From Streptomyces sp. ISL-94 (GTDB lineage: Bacteria; Actinomycetota; Actinomycetes; Streptomycetales; Streptomycetaceae), in assembly GCF_018614075.1 (NCBI RefSeq), contig NZ_JAGGOZ010000033.1, forward strand, positions 1 to 38,195: a stretch of 38,195 bases of DNA, read 5' to 3'. The position numbers and the translations under genes were made by a program. Below the pieces are notes generated by a model, which did not search any database, had not been told where the DNA came from, and worked only from the letters and a program-made list of their open reading frames with translations. Within the stretch, counting starts at the first letter, position 1; each line of letters starts with the position of its first letter. This document shows, in pieces, positions 32,001 through 38,195 of the stretch.

Positions 32001-33037
32001 ACGCCGTCGCGACGGGCGAGGGCCAGGAGGCCGCCGCCCTCCTGGAACGGACAAGAGAAACGGTCAACCCGGAACTGCGCCGGACGGTCGAGAGCCTGCC
32101 CGGCTCCATGCGGCGCGTCGCGATGTACCACTTCGGCTGGGAGCAGGCCGACGGCACCCCGGCCGCCGGCAACGCCGGGAAGGCCATCCGGCCGGCCCTG
32201 GTGCTCGCGGCGGCCCAGGCCCTGCACGGGCCGGGCTGGCAGCCGGACGAGGCGGTGCGCGCGGCAGTGGCCGTCGAGCTGGCGCACAACTTCACGCTGC
32301 TGCACGACGACGTCATCGACAGGGACGTCCGCCGTCGCGGCCGGGCCACCGCCTGGACGGTCTTCGGGATGGCGGACGCGATCATCACGGGCGACGCCAT
32401 GATGTCGCTGGCGCTGGGACTGCTCGCCGAGGACCCGCACCCGGCCTCGGCGCCGGCTTCGGCCCGGCTCTCGGCCTGCGTCATCGAGCTGTGCGCGGGC
32501 CAGCAGGCGGACTGCGCCTTCGAAGAGCGCCCGGACGTCTCGCTGGACGAGTGCCTGACCATGGCGACGGCCAAGACCGGGGCCCTCCTGGGGTGCGCGT
32601 GCGCCCTGGGCGCGCTGTACGCGGGGGCCGGACCGGACGAGGTCGACGCCATGGACGCCTTCGGGCGGGAGGCGGGGCTGGCGTTCCAGCTCATCGACGA
32701 CCTGATCGGCATCTGGGGGGTTCCCGGGCACACCGGCAAACCCGCCGGAGCCGATCTGATCGCCCGCAAGAAGTCCCTTCCGGTCGTGGCCGCCCTCACC
32801 TCGGGCACCACGGCGGGCGATGAGCTGGCCGCCCTGTACGCCGGCCCCATGACCGGGGACGACGTGCAGCGGGCGGCCGAGGCGGTGGACCGGGCCGGCG
32901 GGCGCGACTGGGCGCAGGCCCACGCCGCGGACCGGATGGGCCGGGCGGTGCAGCAGCTGTCCCGGGCGGTTCCGGACCTCGGGGCGGCGGGCGGGCTGCT
33001 GGCGCTGGCGGAGTTCGTGACGCGCCGTACGAGGTGA
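31991..33037 (+). CDS. Polyprenyl diphosphate synthase, putative encapsulin cargo
   Basis: This 348-aa isoprenoid chain elongase has its first Asp-rich motif in [15 protein letters not shown] (Asp106, 107 and 110). The second reads [10 protein letters not shown], with Gly in place of the last Asp, and [13 protein letters not shown] binds diphosphate. It would make geranyl- to geranylgeranyl-class diphosphates; chain length cannot be read safely. TTG 31991 is chosen: GGAG lies 8 nt upstream and the next Met (residue 40) would cut into the fold. It overlaps the encapsulin stop by 10 bases. Family 2B encapsulins are known to be encoded with prenyltransferases or terpene cyclases. Confidence 0.88.
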   Translation: MALNAVATGEGQEAAALLERTRETVNPELRRTVESLPGSMRRVAMYHFGWEQADGTPAAGNAGKAIRPALVLAAAQALHGPGWQPDEAVRAAVAVELAHNFTLLHDDVIDRDVRRRGRATAWTVFGMADAIITGDAMMSLALGLLAEDPHPASAPASARLSACVIELCAGQQADCAFEERPDVSLDECLTMATAKTGALLGCACALGALYAGAGPDEVDAMDAFGREAGLAFQLIDDLIGIWGVPGHTGKPAGADLIARKKSLPVVAALTSGTTAGDELAALYAGPMTGDDVQRAAEAVDRAGGRDWAQAHAADRMGRAVQQLSRAVPDLGAAGGLLALAEFVTRRTR

Positions 33038-33061
33038 CCTCGCGGCGGCGGGGGTGTGCAC

Positions 33062-33098
33062 GGCCTGTTCCGCCATCCACAGGGTGTCGGAACAGGCC
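33062..33098 (+). terminator. Terminator after the prenyl synthase
   Basis: GGCCTGTTCCG (33062-33072) pairs perfectly with CGGAACAGGCC (33088-33098) over a 15-nt loop, followed by TTT. Confidence 0.7.
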
Positions 33099-33182
33099 TT
33101 TCCGCTGCCGCACGCCCTTCGGCCCTGTCCGCAACCCTAGGATCGCTCACGGTTGTTGACGATGGAGCGAGAGGTGTGACCG

Positions 33183-33776
33183 GTGGCGCTGGAGATACGT
33201 CAGGCGGAACAGTCGGACCGGGACGCGGTGGCACGCCTCCTCGACGAGGCCTTCCGCACCGACCCCGTGAGCAGCTGGGTCTTCCCGGACCCTGACCACC
33301 GGGCCGCCGTGCACGGCACGTTCCTCGGGGTCTTCGTGGACGTGGCGCTCACCGAGGGCCGGATCGACTACGCCGTGGACGGCTCGGCGGCCGCGCTGTG
33401 GCTGCGGATCCCGGCGGGCGAGCCGGAGGGGGAGGACGAGATCCCGGCGAAGATGCGGGCCGTCGCCGACCCGGACAACGAGCGGTGCGAGCTGGTCGGC
33501 CGGCTGACGGGCGCGGTCCACCCGACGTCGGAGGAGCACGAGTACCTGCTGATGATCGCGGTCGCCCCGGGCCGCCAGGGCGAGGGGCTGGGCAGTGGGC
33601 TGATGCGCCCGGTGCTGGAGCGCTGCGACCGCGAGGGCGTGCCGGCGTACCTGGAGGCGAGCAGCGAGCGCAGCAGGCGGCTGTACGAGCGGCTGGGCTG
33701 GGAGGTCACGGGCGAGGCGGTGCGGCTGCCGGACGGGCCGCTGATGTGGCCGATGTGGCGCAAGCCGCGGGGGTAG
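33183..33776 (+). CDS. GNAT family N-acetyltransferase
   Basis: This 197-aa protein has the GNAT motif A loop APGRQGEGLGSGLM at about residue 127 and SRRLYERLGWEV near the end. The N-terminal half (LLDEAFRTDPVSSWVFPD) is typical of the Streptomyces branch of this family. The acceptor is unknown. GTG 33183 is preceded by GAGAGGTG at a slightly long spacing. It follows the encapsulin operon after a hairpin. Confidence 0.9.
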   Translation: MALEIRQAEQSDRDAVARLLDEAFRTDPVSSWVFPDPDHRAAVHGTFLGVFVDVALTEGRIDYAVDGSAAALWLRIPAGEPEGEDEIPAKMRAVADPDNERCELVGRLTGAVHPTSEEHEYLLMIAVAPGRQGEGLGSGLMRPVLERCDREGVPAYLEASSERSRRLYERLGWEVTGEAVRLPDGPLMWPMWRKPRG

Positions 33777-33839
33777 GTGCGCAACCGGCCAGACTCCTTC
33801 AACGGGCAGTACTTCCTCGCACGGGAGCGCCGGCGGGCC

Positions 33840-33845
33840 TACCGT
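33840..33845 (+). promoter_or_regulatory. Leaderless -10 of the zinc-ribbon gene
   Basis: TACCGT ends 6 nt before ATG 33852. GGAGG lies only one base from the ATG, too near to act as a ribosome site. Confidence 0.45.
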
Positions 33846-33851
33846 GGAGGT

Positions 33852-34055
33852 ATGGCCGGTGAACAGCACGAGCAGCACCCGCACGAGACGGTCGCCCCCC
33901 AGGCCGGGCACGAGCAGCAGACGTGCCCGGCCTGCGGGAGCCCCGTCAAGACGGTGGTGAGACGGCACAAGTCCCTCGGGATCTTCGTACCGCAATGGGC
34001 TCCGGGCCCCTGCCGGAACCCGGAGTGCGAGCGGTACGCCGCGCCGGAGGGCTAG
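33852..34055 (+). CDS. Small zinc-ribbon protein (hypothetical)
   Basis: This 67-aa protein has a His/Gln/Glu-rich N-terminus of about 22 residues, then TCPACGSPVKTVVRRHKSLG and CRNPECERY. The Cys-x2-Cys and Cys-x4-Cys pairs form a zinc ribbon. No known function. ATG 33852 fits a leaderless promoter; the same frame opens earlier at 33777, right after the GNAT stop, but those residues look non-coding. It converges with snapalysin, with a 6-bp gap. Confidence 0.75.
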   Translation: MAGEQHEQHPHETVAPQAGHEQQTCPACGSPVKTVVRRHKSLGIFVPQWAPGPCRNPECERYAAPEG

Positions 34056-34061
34056 GGGCGG

Positions 34062-34736
34062 CTAGCCCTTCGAGCCGAGGCCCGAGGCGGCGAGGTCCGA
34101 GGCGGCGAGGCCGTTGGCCCAGAGCTGGTCCACGCGCGCCCGCTCGGTGCTGTTCGGGGTGGCGTTCTGGCACGAGGTGCCCGGGCCGCCGCCCGACATC
34201 AGCTCGCTGCACGGGCCCGAGTAGTGGTCCGGCAGCCCGAGGACGTGGCCCGTCTCGTGCGCCGTCACCCGGGTGGAGTTGTACTGCTGGTTCTGCCGGT
34301 AGTCGAGGAAGATGTAGCCACGGCCGTGCCCGTCTGTGCTCGCGTACGAACCGCGCGAGTCGTTGCCCTCGCGGTACGAGAAGTTCCCGCCGGAGGAGAC
34401 CTCCTGCAGCTTCACGTTGCCGACCGAGCTGTTCCAGATCTGCGTGGAGCGGGATATCTGGGTGCGGAAGCTCGGCGCGTTGCGGGTGTTGTAGGTGACG
34501 GTCACGGCCAGGACGCCCGGGTTAGCGGTGCGCTGCTCGGCGACCGCGCGCTGCACGGCCTCGAAGAAGGCCTTGTTGGCGGCCTGGTTCTCCTGCGAGT
34601 TCTCGTACGCCGCGTAGCTCGCGGGACTGCCGGCCGGGGCGGTGGCGGCGCTGGCGGTGGGGACGACGCCGCCGAGGGCGGCGGCCAGGCCGAGGCCGAG
34701 CGTGGTGGCCAGAACGGCCTTACGGGAGTGGCGCAT
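34062..34736 (-). CDS. snpA: Snapalysin-family secreted zinc protease
   Basis: This 224-aa preproprotein has a signal peptide at residues 1-30 (Arg/Lys start, long Leu/Ala core, TASA cleavage site) and a propeptide to about residue 75. The catalytic domain has [11 protein letters not shown] at 160-170, with zinc ligands His160, His164 and Asp170 and catalytic Glu161; the Asp as third ligand is diagnostic of snapalysins (M7). It digests milk protein and other substrates outside the cell. ATG 34736 follows AGGAGCTCC. It is divergent from the LysR regulator with a shared operator. Confidence 0.95.
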   Translation of the reverse strand: MRHSRKAVLATTLGLGLAAALGGVVPTASAATAPAGSPASYAAYENSQENQAANKAFFEAVQRAVAEQRTANPGVLAVTVTYNTRNAPSFRTQISRSTQIWNSSVGNVKLQEVSSGGNFSYREGNDSRGSYASTDGHGRGYIFLDYRQNQQYNSTRVTAHETGHVLGLPDHYSGPCSELMSGGGPGTSCQNATPNSTERARVDQLWANGLAASDLAASGLGSKG

Positions 34737-34830
34737 GTGGGGGAGCTCCTACTCGTCCGGTGCGGTGGGGGGTGGTGGTTCGTGACCGGATTCTGAGGGA
34801 GCGGAAGCGCCCGGCGGATGATGTCACTGG

Positions 34831-34851
34831 CCGATAGCGCGGGCCTATCGG
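34831..34851. promoter_or_regulatory. LysR-type operator between snpA and its regulator
   Basis: CCGATAG-N7-CTATCGG is a perfect inverted repeat that includes a T-N11-A LysR box (T34835, A34847). It is 94 bp upstream of snpA and 95 bp before the regulator start, fitting activation of snpA and autoregulation. Confidence 0.75.
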
Positions 34852-34934
34852 GAAGATTTCGACAGCTCAACTGCCGTGAGAATGGCGGGATTCGAGGGGC
34901 TGTCGGCGGCTGGTGCGGTCAGCGGGGCCCGGCC

Positions 34935-34940
34935 TACCCT
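34935..34940 (+). promoter_or_regulatory. Leaderless -10 of the LysR gene
   Basis: TACCCT ends 6 nt before ATG 34947, and there is no Shine-Dalgarno sequence. Confidence 0.55.
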
Positions 34941-34946
34941 CAGGGC

Positions 34947-35879
34947 ATGGAGCTTGAGGTCAGGCACCTGCGCGCCCTGTGCGCCATCGCCGACGCCGGG
35001 AGCCTGCACAAGGCGGCCCGGCAACTCGGCGTGAGCCAGCCCTCCTTGACGACCCAGCTGCGCCGGATCGAACGAGCCCTGGACGGCGAGCTGTTCCTGC
35101 GCGAACGCACTGGCTGCCGGCCCACCCCCTTCGGCCGTACCGTACTGGGTCGGGCCCGGCCGCTGCTCGCCGAGATGGCCGCGCTGGTGGCGGAGGCACG
35201 GGCACTGGCCAACGGGCCGCGGCTGAGAATCGGCTCCACGGCCAGCCGGGCCCTGCCGGGCTGGCTGCGGCGGCTGCACCGGCGGCTGCCGGACACGGAG
35301 ACCTCTCTGGTGGTGGACGTGTCCGCCAACGCGCTGCTGCGGATGGTGGGTTCGGGACAGCTCGACGTGGCGTTCGTACACGAGGTGGAGGGCAGCCCGC
35401 TGCGGGTCCCCGCGGGGCTCCAGCTGCACGTGCTGATGGAGCGGGAGCCGCAGTTCGTGTCGATGTCCCGGGACCATCCGGTCGCGGGCCAGGCCGTCGT
35501 CTCCTTACGGGACCTGGCCGCCGACCGGTGGACGGTGGACCCCTCGGTCGATGGCGAATGGGACGGCCTGCGGCGGGTCTTCGCCGGGGCCGGGCTGGAC
35601 CCGCCGGTCCTGCACGCCGACTACCACACGGCGACCTCGCTGATCGTCTCCGGCGAGGCGGTCGCCCCCTGCCAGCCGACCTCCGGGCCGCGGGACGACA
35701 TGGCGATCCGCCCGCTGTCGGGCGACCCCCTGGCGGTACGCCTGTTGCTGGCCACCCGCCCGGGCGCCCACGCGGAGGTCTACGCGGACCTGCGCGCCGC
35801 CTACCGCGAGGCGGCCCTGCGCACACCGCCGTACCGGGCGTGGCTCCACCGGCACGCGAGCCCGCTGCTGGCGGCCTGA
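34947..35879 (+). CDS. snpR: LysR-family activator of snapalysin (SnpR-like), with a TTA codon
   Basis: This 310-aa regulator has an N-terminal winged HTH (residues about 1-60; GSLHKAARQLGVSQPSLTTQ) and a two-lobed effector domain (about 90-300). It is divergent from snpA, as in classic snpA/snpR loci, and an inverted repeat with T-N11-A lies between. ATG 34947 is supported by a -10 6 nt upstream. Leu188 is encoded by TTA (35508-35510), the rare codon read by the bldA tRNA in Streptomyces; no other in-frame TTA was found in the window. This ties protease control to development. Confidence 0.92.
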   Translation: MELEVRHLRALCAIADAGSLHKAARQLGVSQPSLTTQLRRIERALDGELFLRERTGCRPTPFGRTVLGRARPLLAEMAALVAEARALANGPRLRIGSTASRALPGWLRRLHRRLPDTETSLVVDVSANALLRMVGSGQLDVAFVHEVEGSPLRVPAGLQLHVLMEREPQFVSMSRDHPVAGQAVVSLRDLAADRWTVDPSVDGEWDGLRRVFAGAGLDPPVLHADYHTATSLIVSGEAVAPCQPTSGPRDDMAIRPLSGDPLAVRLLLATRPGAHAEVYADLRAAYREAALRTPPYRAWLHRHASPLLAA

Positions 35880-35917
35880 CCCGCCCCCGGCCGGGGGCCA
35901 CGGGGCTCCGCCCCGCG

Positions 35918-36190
35918 CCCCGCGCCTCAAACGCAGGCGGGGCTGGGGTGGTGTCTCCGGGCGGGGCTGCAAATCGACTCCCCCGTGCCCGGGACCGGGT
36001 TGGCCTGCGGGGGAGCGGGGGCACTCCGGGGCGTCCCCGCAGGACGAGCGCGCAACCACGCTCAAAGGCTGGTCCGTGCCTTGGTGCGCGAGCCGAGGAG
36101 ACGTCCCGGAGGGACCCCGCGGACGGCACCGGCGGTCAAGACCCCACCCGGGGGCACCACCCCAGCCTCGCCGGCGTTTGAGGCGCGGGG
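35918..36190. repeat. Second long inverted repeat of the CCTCAAACG family
   Basis: Arms 35918-35953 and 36155-36190 pair over 36 bp with two mismatches. They share the CCTCAAACGC core with the repeat after dasD. The spacer is 201 nt, far longer than the 42 nt of the other copy. Confidence 0.8.
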
Positions 36191-36251
36191 GCGCGGGGGC
36201 GGAGCCCCCGGAGCGGCGGCGAGCCAACGCACGACGGCCTCGGCATCGTGC

Positions 36252-36310
36252 TTGACTTCGCCCGACCGCGATATATCGTGTTACCTAGAAGACGCGATAT
36301 GTTGCGTGCG
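36252..36310 (+). promoter_or_regulatory. Promoter and palindromic sites of the DUF4097-PadR operon
   Basis: TTGACT at 36252-36257 is a good -35. The palindrome CGATATATCG (36269-36278) falls in the spacer, and a related CGCGATATG occurs at 36293-36301. Such AT-rich dyads are typical PadR operators. Autorepression by the PadR protein encoded downstream is inferred. Confidence 0.5.
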
Positions 36311-36352
36311 TCGTCGAGCCCCGTCCGTGAACGCACGAGGAGGATCAGCCCC

Positions 36353-37285
36353 ATGGCAGAGCAGTCGTCACCGTCGACGTGGCACATCGCCGAACCGCAG
36401 AAGCTCGCCTTCGAGGAGCCGGTTGCCGAGCTCCGCGTCCGCCTCGTCGGCGGCACGGTGAACGTCGTAGCCGCCGAGGACGGCCCGGCCCGCCTGGAGG
36501 TGACCGAGGTCGACGGACCGCCCCTGTACGTGGTGCAGGAGGGCGGCACCCTCACCGTCTCCTACGAGGACCTGCCCTGGAACGGTTCCCAGGGCTTCAA
36601 GAAGTGGTTCGAGGCCAAGCCGTGGAAGGCCTGGTCCGGTTCCGCCTCCGGCCGCAAGGCCTGGGAGCGCAGCGCGGCCGTCACCCTCACCGTCCCCGCC
36701 GCCACCCGGGTGCAGGTGGCCGCGGTCGACGCCGTCTCCTTCGTCTCCGGCATCTCCGGCGGCACCGACGTCAACGGGGTCTCCGGCGACGCCACGCTGG
36801 TCGGCCTGTCCGGTCGGGTCAAGGCGCACACCGTCTCCGGCAGCGTCGAGGCCCAGTCCGTCACCGGCGACCTCGGCTTCCACTCGGTGTCCGGCGGCCT
36901 GACCGTGGTCGACGGCGCGGGCGTGAGCGTACGGGCCGACTCGGTCAGCGGCGACATGCTCATCGACCTGGACCTCGACCCGGCCGCCCCGCGGCCCGTG
37001 GACATCGCGCTGAACTCCGTCTCCGGCCAGGTCGCCATCCGGCTCCCGCACCCCGCCGACGCCCGCGTGGAGGCCAACACCGCCACCGGCGGCGTCTCCA
37101 ACGCCTTCGAGGACCTGAGGGTCTCCGGCCAGCTGGGCGCCAAGCGGATCACCGGAACCCTCGGCTCCGGTACGGGCACCCTGCGGGCCACCACGGTCTC
37201 CGGCTCGATCGCGCTGCTGCGCCGCCCGCAGGCCGACGCCGACACCCCCGCCGCCCCTCTCGCGTTCGACAAGAAGGTGCTCTGA
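36353..37285 (+). CDS. DUF4097 beta-strand repeat protein
   Basis: This 310-aa soluble protein has repeated short strands carrying the motif SVSG or similar (GVSGDATL, TVSGSVEA, SVSGGLTV, SVSGDMLI, SVSGQVAI, TVSGSIAL) at roughly 20-residue steps, which predicts a right-handed beta helix. The family is DUF4097, often found with PadR or sigma genes and of unknown role, perhaps envelope-stress related. ATG 36353 follows GAGGAGGATC. It is co-transcribed with the PadR gene one base downstream. Confidence 0.9.
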   Translation: MAEQSSPSTWHIAEPQKLAFEEPVAELRVRLVGGTVNVVAAEDGPARLEVTEVDGPPLYVVQEGGTLTVSYEDLPWNGSQGFKKWFEAKPWKAWSGSASGRKAWERSAAVTLTVPAATRVQVAAVDAVSFVSGISGGTDVNGVSGDATLVGLSGRVKAHTVSGSVEAQSVTGDLGFHSVSGGLTVVDGAGVSVRADSVSGDMLIDLDLDPAAPRPVDIALNSVSGQVAIRLPHPADARVEANTATGGVSNAFEDLRVSGQLGAKRITGTLGSGTGTLRATTVSGSIALLRRPQADADTPAAPLAFDKKVL

Positions 37286-37286
37286 C

Positions 37287-38168
37287 ATGCCGCCCGTCTT
37301 CGCCCACGGCCGCCTCCGCCTCTACCTCCTGAAGCTGCTGGACGAGGCCCCGCGCCACGGGTACGAGGTGATCCGCCTGCTGGAGGAGCGCTTCCAGGGC
37401 CTGTACGCGCCCTCCGCGGGCACCGTGTACCCGCGTCTGGCCAAGCTGGAGGCCGAGGGCCTGGTCACACACGCCACCGAGGGCGGGCGCAAGGTGTACT
37501 CGATCACCGAGGCGGGCCGCGCCGAACTGGCCGACCGCAGCGGCGAACTCGCCGACCTGGAGCTGGAGATCCGCGACTCGGTCACCGAGCTCGCCGCCGA
37601 GATCCGCGACGACGTCCGGGGCGCGGCCGGCGACCTGCGCCGCGAGATGCGGGCGGCGGCCTCCGCGTCGGCGACCCGGGTCGAGGACGAGTCCTGGAAG
37701 GCGGCCAAGGAGGAGCTGCGCAAGGCGAGGCAGGAGTGGAAGGAGCAGGCGCGCCGGGCGAAGGACGAGAGCCGCCGGGCCCGCGAGGAGGCCCAGCAGG
37801 CCCGCCGCCAGGCCAAGGAGGCCCAGGAGCGGGCGCGCGAGGAGGTCCAGCGGATCGCGGGCCAGCTCCAGGAGCAGTTCGCCAAGTCGGGCGGCGTCCT
37901 GGGCAGCCTGGCGGGAGCCTGGCTCGGCGGCGCCCCGTCCGCCACCACCGCCACCATGTCCCCGCCGGCGGACACCGACTGGGCCGATGACCTGAAGCCC
38001 AGTGGGGACCCGGCGCGCGACCTGGACCGGCTGCTGGACCGGTTCCGCGACGACATCCGCGACGCGGCCCGCGACCACGGCGTCTCCGCGGCCCAACTGG
38101 CCGAGGCCCGCGCCCACCTGGCCGCGGCGGCGGCCCGCCTCACGAGCGCGCTGCACCCGGCCGGCTAG
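37287..38168 (+). CDS. PadR-family regulator with coiled-coil extension
   Basis: This is a 293-aa protein. Residues 1-85 are a PadR winged helix (LYLLKLLDEAPRHGYEVIRL, then YAPSAGTVYPRLAKLEAEGL). Residues about 90-205 form a very long charged helix rich in Arg, Glu and Ala, probably a coiled coil, much longer than the usual PadR dimer arm. A Gly/Thr/Ser linker and a helical C-terminus (RDLDRLLDRFRDDIRDAARD) follow. It starts one base after the DUF4097 stop. Autoregulation is likely. The window ends 27 bp later. Confidence 0.9.
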   Translation: MPPVFAHGRLRLYLLKLLDEAPRHGYEVIRLLEERFQGLYAPSAGTVYPRLAKLEAEGLVTHATEGGRKVYSITEAGRAELADRSGELADLELEIRDSVTELAAEIRDDVRGAAGDLRREMRAAASASATRVEDESWKAAKEELRKARQEWKEQARRAKDESRRAREEAQQARRQAKEAQERAREEVQRIAGQLQEQFAKSGGVLGSLAGAWLGGAPSATTATMSPPADTDWADDLKPSGDPARDLDRLLDRFRDDIRDAARDHGVSAAQLAEARAHLAAAAARLTSALHPAG

Positions 38169-38195
38169 TGCTGCTGGCCGGAAGGGTGTGCCGGG

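Larger units (their letters stand above)
35880..36352. other. Gene-free stretch between snpR and the DUF4097 operon
   Basis: No credible coding frame is present. It contains a long imperfect inverted repeat (35918-36190) whose 201-nt interior is GC-rich, unique in the window and without codon bias, followed by the promoter of the DUF4097-PadR operon (36252-36310). Confidence 0.65.

Overview
The window is a high-GC actinobacterial chromosome segment and almost certainly Streptomyces. The evidence is very strong third-position GC bias, GTG/TTG starts, leaderless genes, the complete dasR-dasABC/dasD/nagB chitobiose locus, a WhiB-like protein, a SigH/PrsH-type sigma and anti-sigma pair, an EshA-type encapsulin and a snapalysin/LysR pair. 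From remembered family knowledge, gene order resembles the core region of S. coelicolor that carries nrdAB, das, wblE and sigH. No phage, IS element or CRISPR array was seen. Most of the window is vertically inherited core, with a few scars.

Layout. 1-3.2 kb (+): the tail of an unknown gene, a membrane HD-domain protein, a TPR-like protein and peptide deformylase. 3.3-4.9 kb: a small secreted nonapeptide-repeat protein, a GlxA/AraC-type regulator (NrdS-like) and a 69-aa membrane peptide. 5.0-8.7 kb (-): class Ia ribonucleotide reductase nrdA-nrdB behind a paired NrdR-box promoter and a cobalamin riboswitch. 8.7-12.4 kb: a GNAT, a Uma2-type protein, and cstA with its YbdD/YjiX partner. 12.5-19.4 kb: the GlcNAc/chitobiose regulon, with dasR divergent from dasA-dasB-dasC-dasD, and nagB, with DasR (dre) sites before dasA and nagB.

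19.5-20.4 kb is a scar zone. The 3' remnants of a divergent SDR/TetR pair are fused back to back, followed by a 12-bp tandem repeat and an orphan dre-like site. 20.4-25.6 kb: a PdtaS-type sensor kinase, WblE with a CRP-like site upstream, a YegS-type lipid kinase divergent from a membrane protein, and the PrsH-SigH pair. 25.8-30.4 kb: a UBP-type zinc finger, a CPA1 Na+/H+ antiporter, a D-cysteine desulfhydrase-like PLP enzyme, an NTF2-like protein, an amidase and a frameshifted flavohemoprotein fragment.

30.6-33.0 kb: a family 2B encapsulin (EshA type, with a cyclic-nucleotide-binding insert) overlapping a polyprenyl diphosphate synthase gene, which is a probable nanocompartment and cargo operon. 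33.2-38.2 kb: a GNAT, a zinc-ribbon peptide, snapalysin with a divergent LysR regulator (TTA codon, LysR box), a long imperfect inverted repeat, and a DUF4097-PadR operon.

Regulation stands out. The sequence shows a B12 riboswitch plus NrdR boxes on nrdAB, dre sites on das/nag, a CRP-like palindrome before wblE, a T-N11-A box before snpA, a bldA-type TTA codon in its regulator, and seven genes whose -10 hexamer lies 6-7 nt from the start codon (leaderless).
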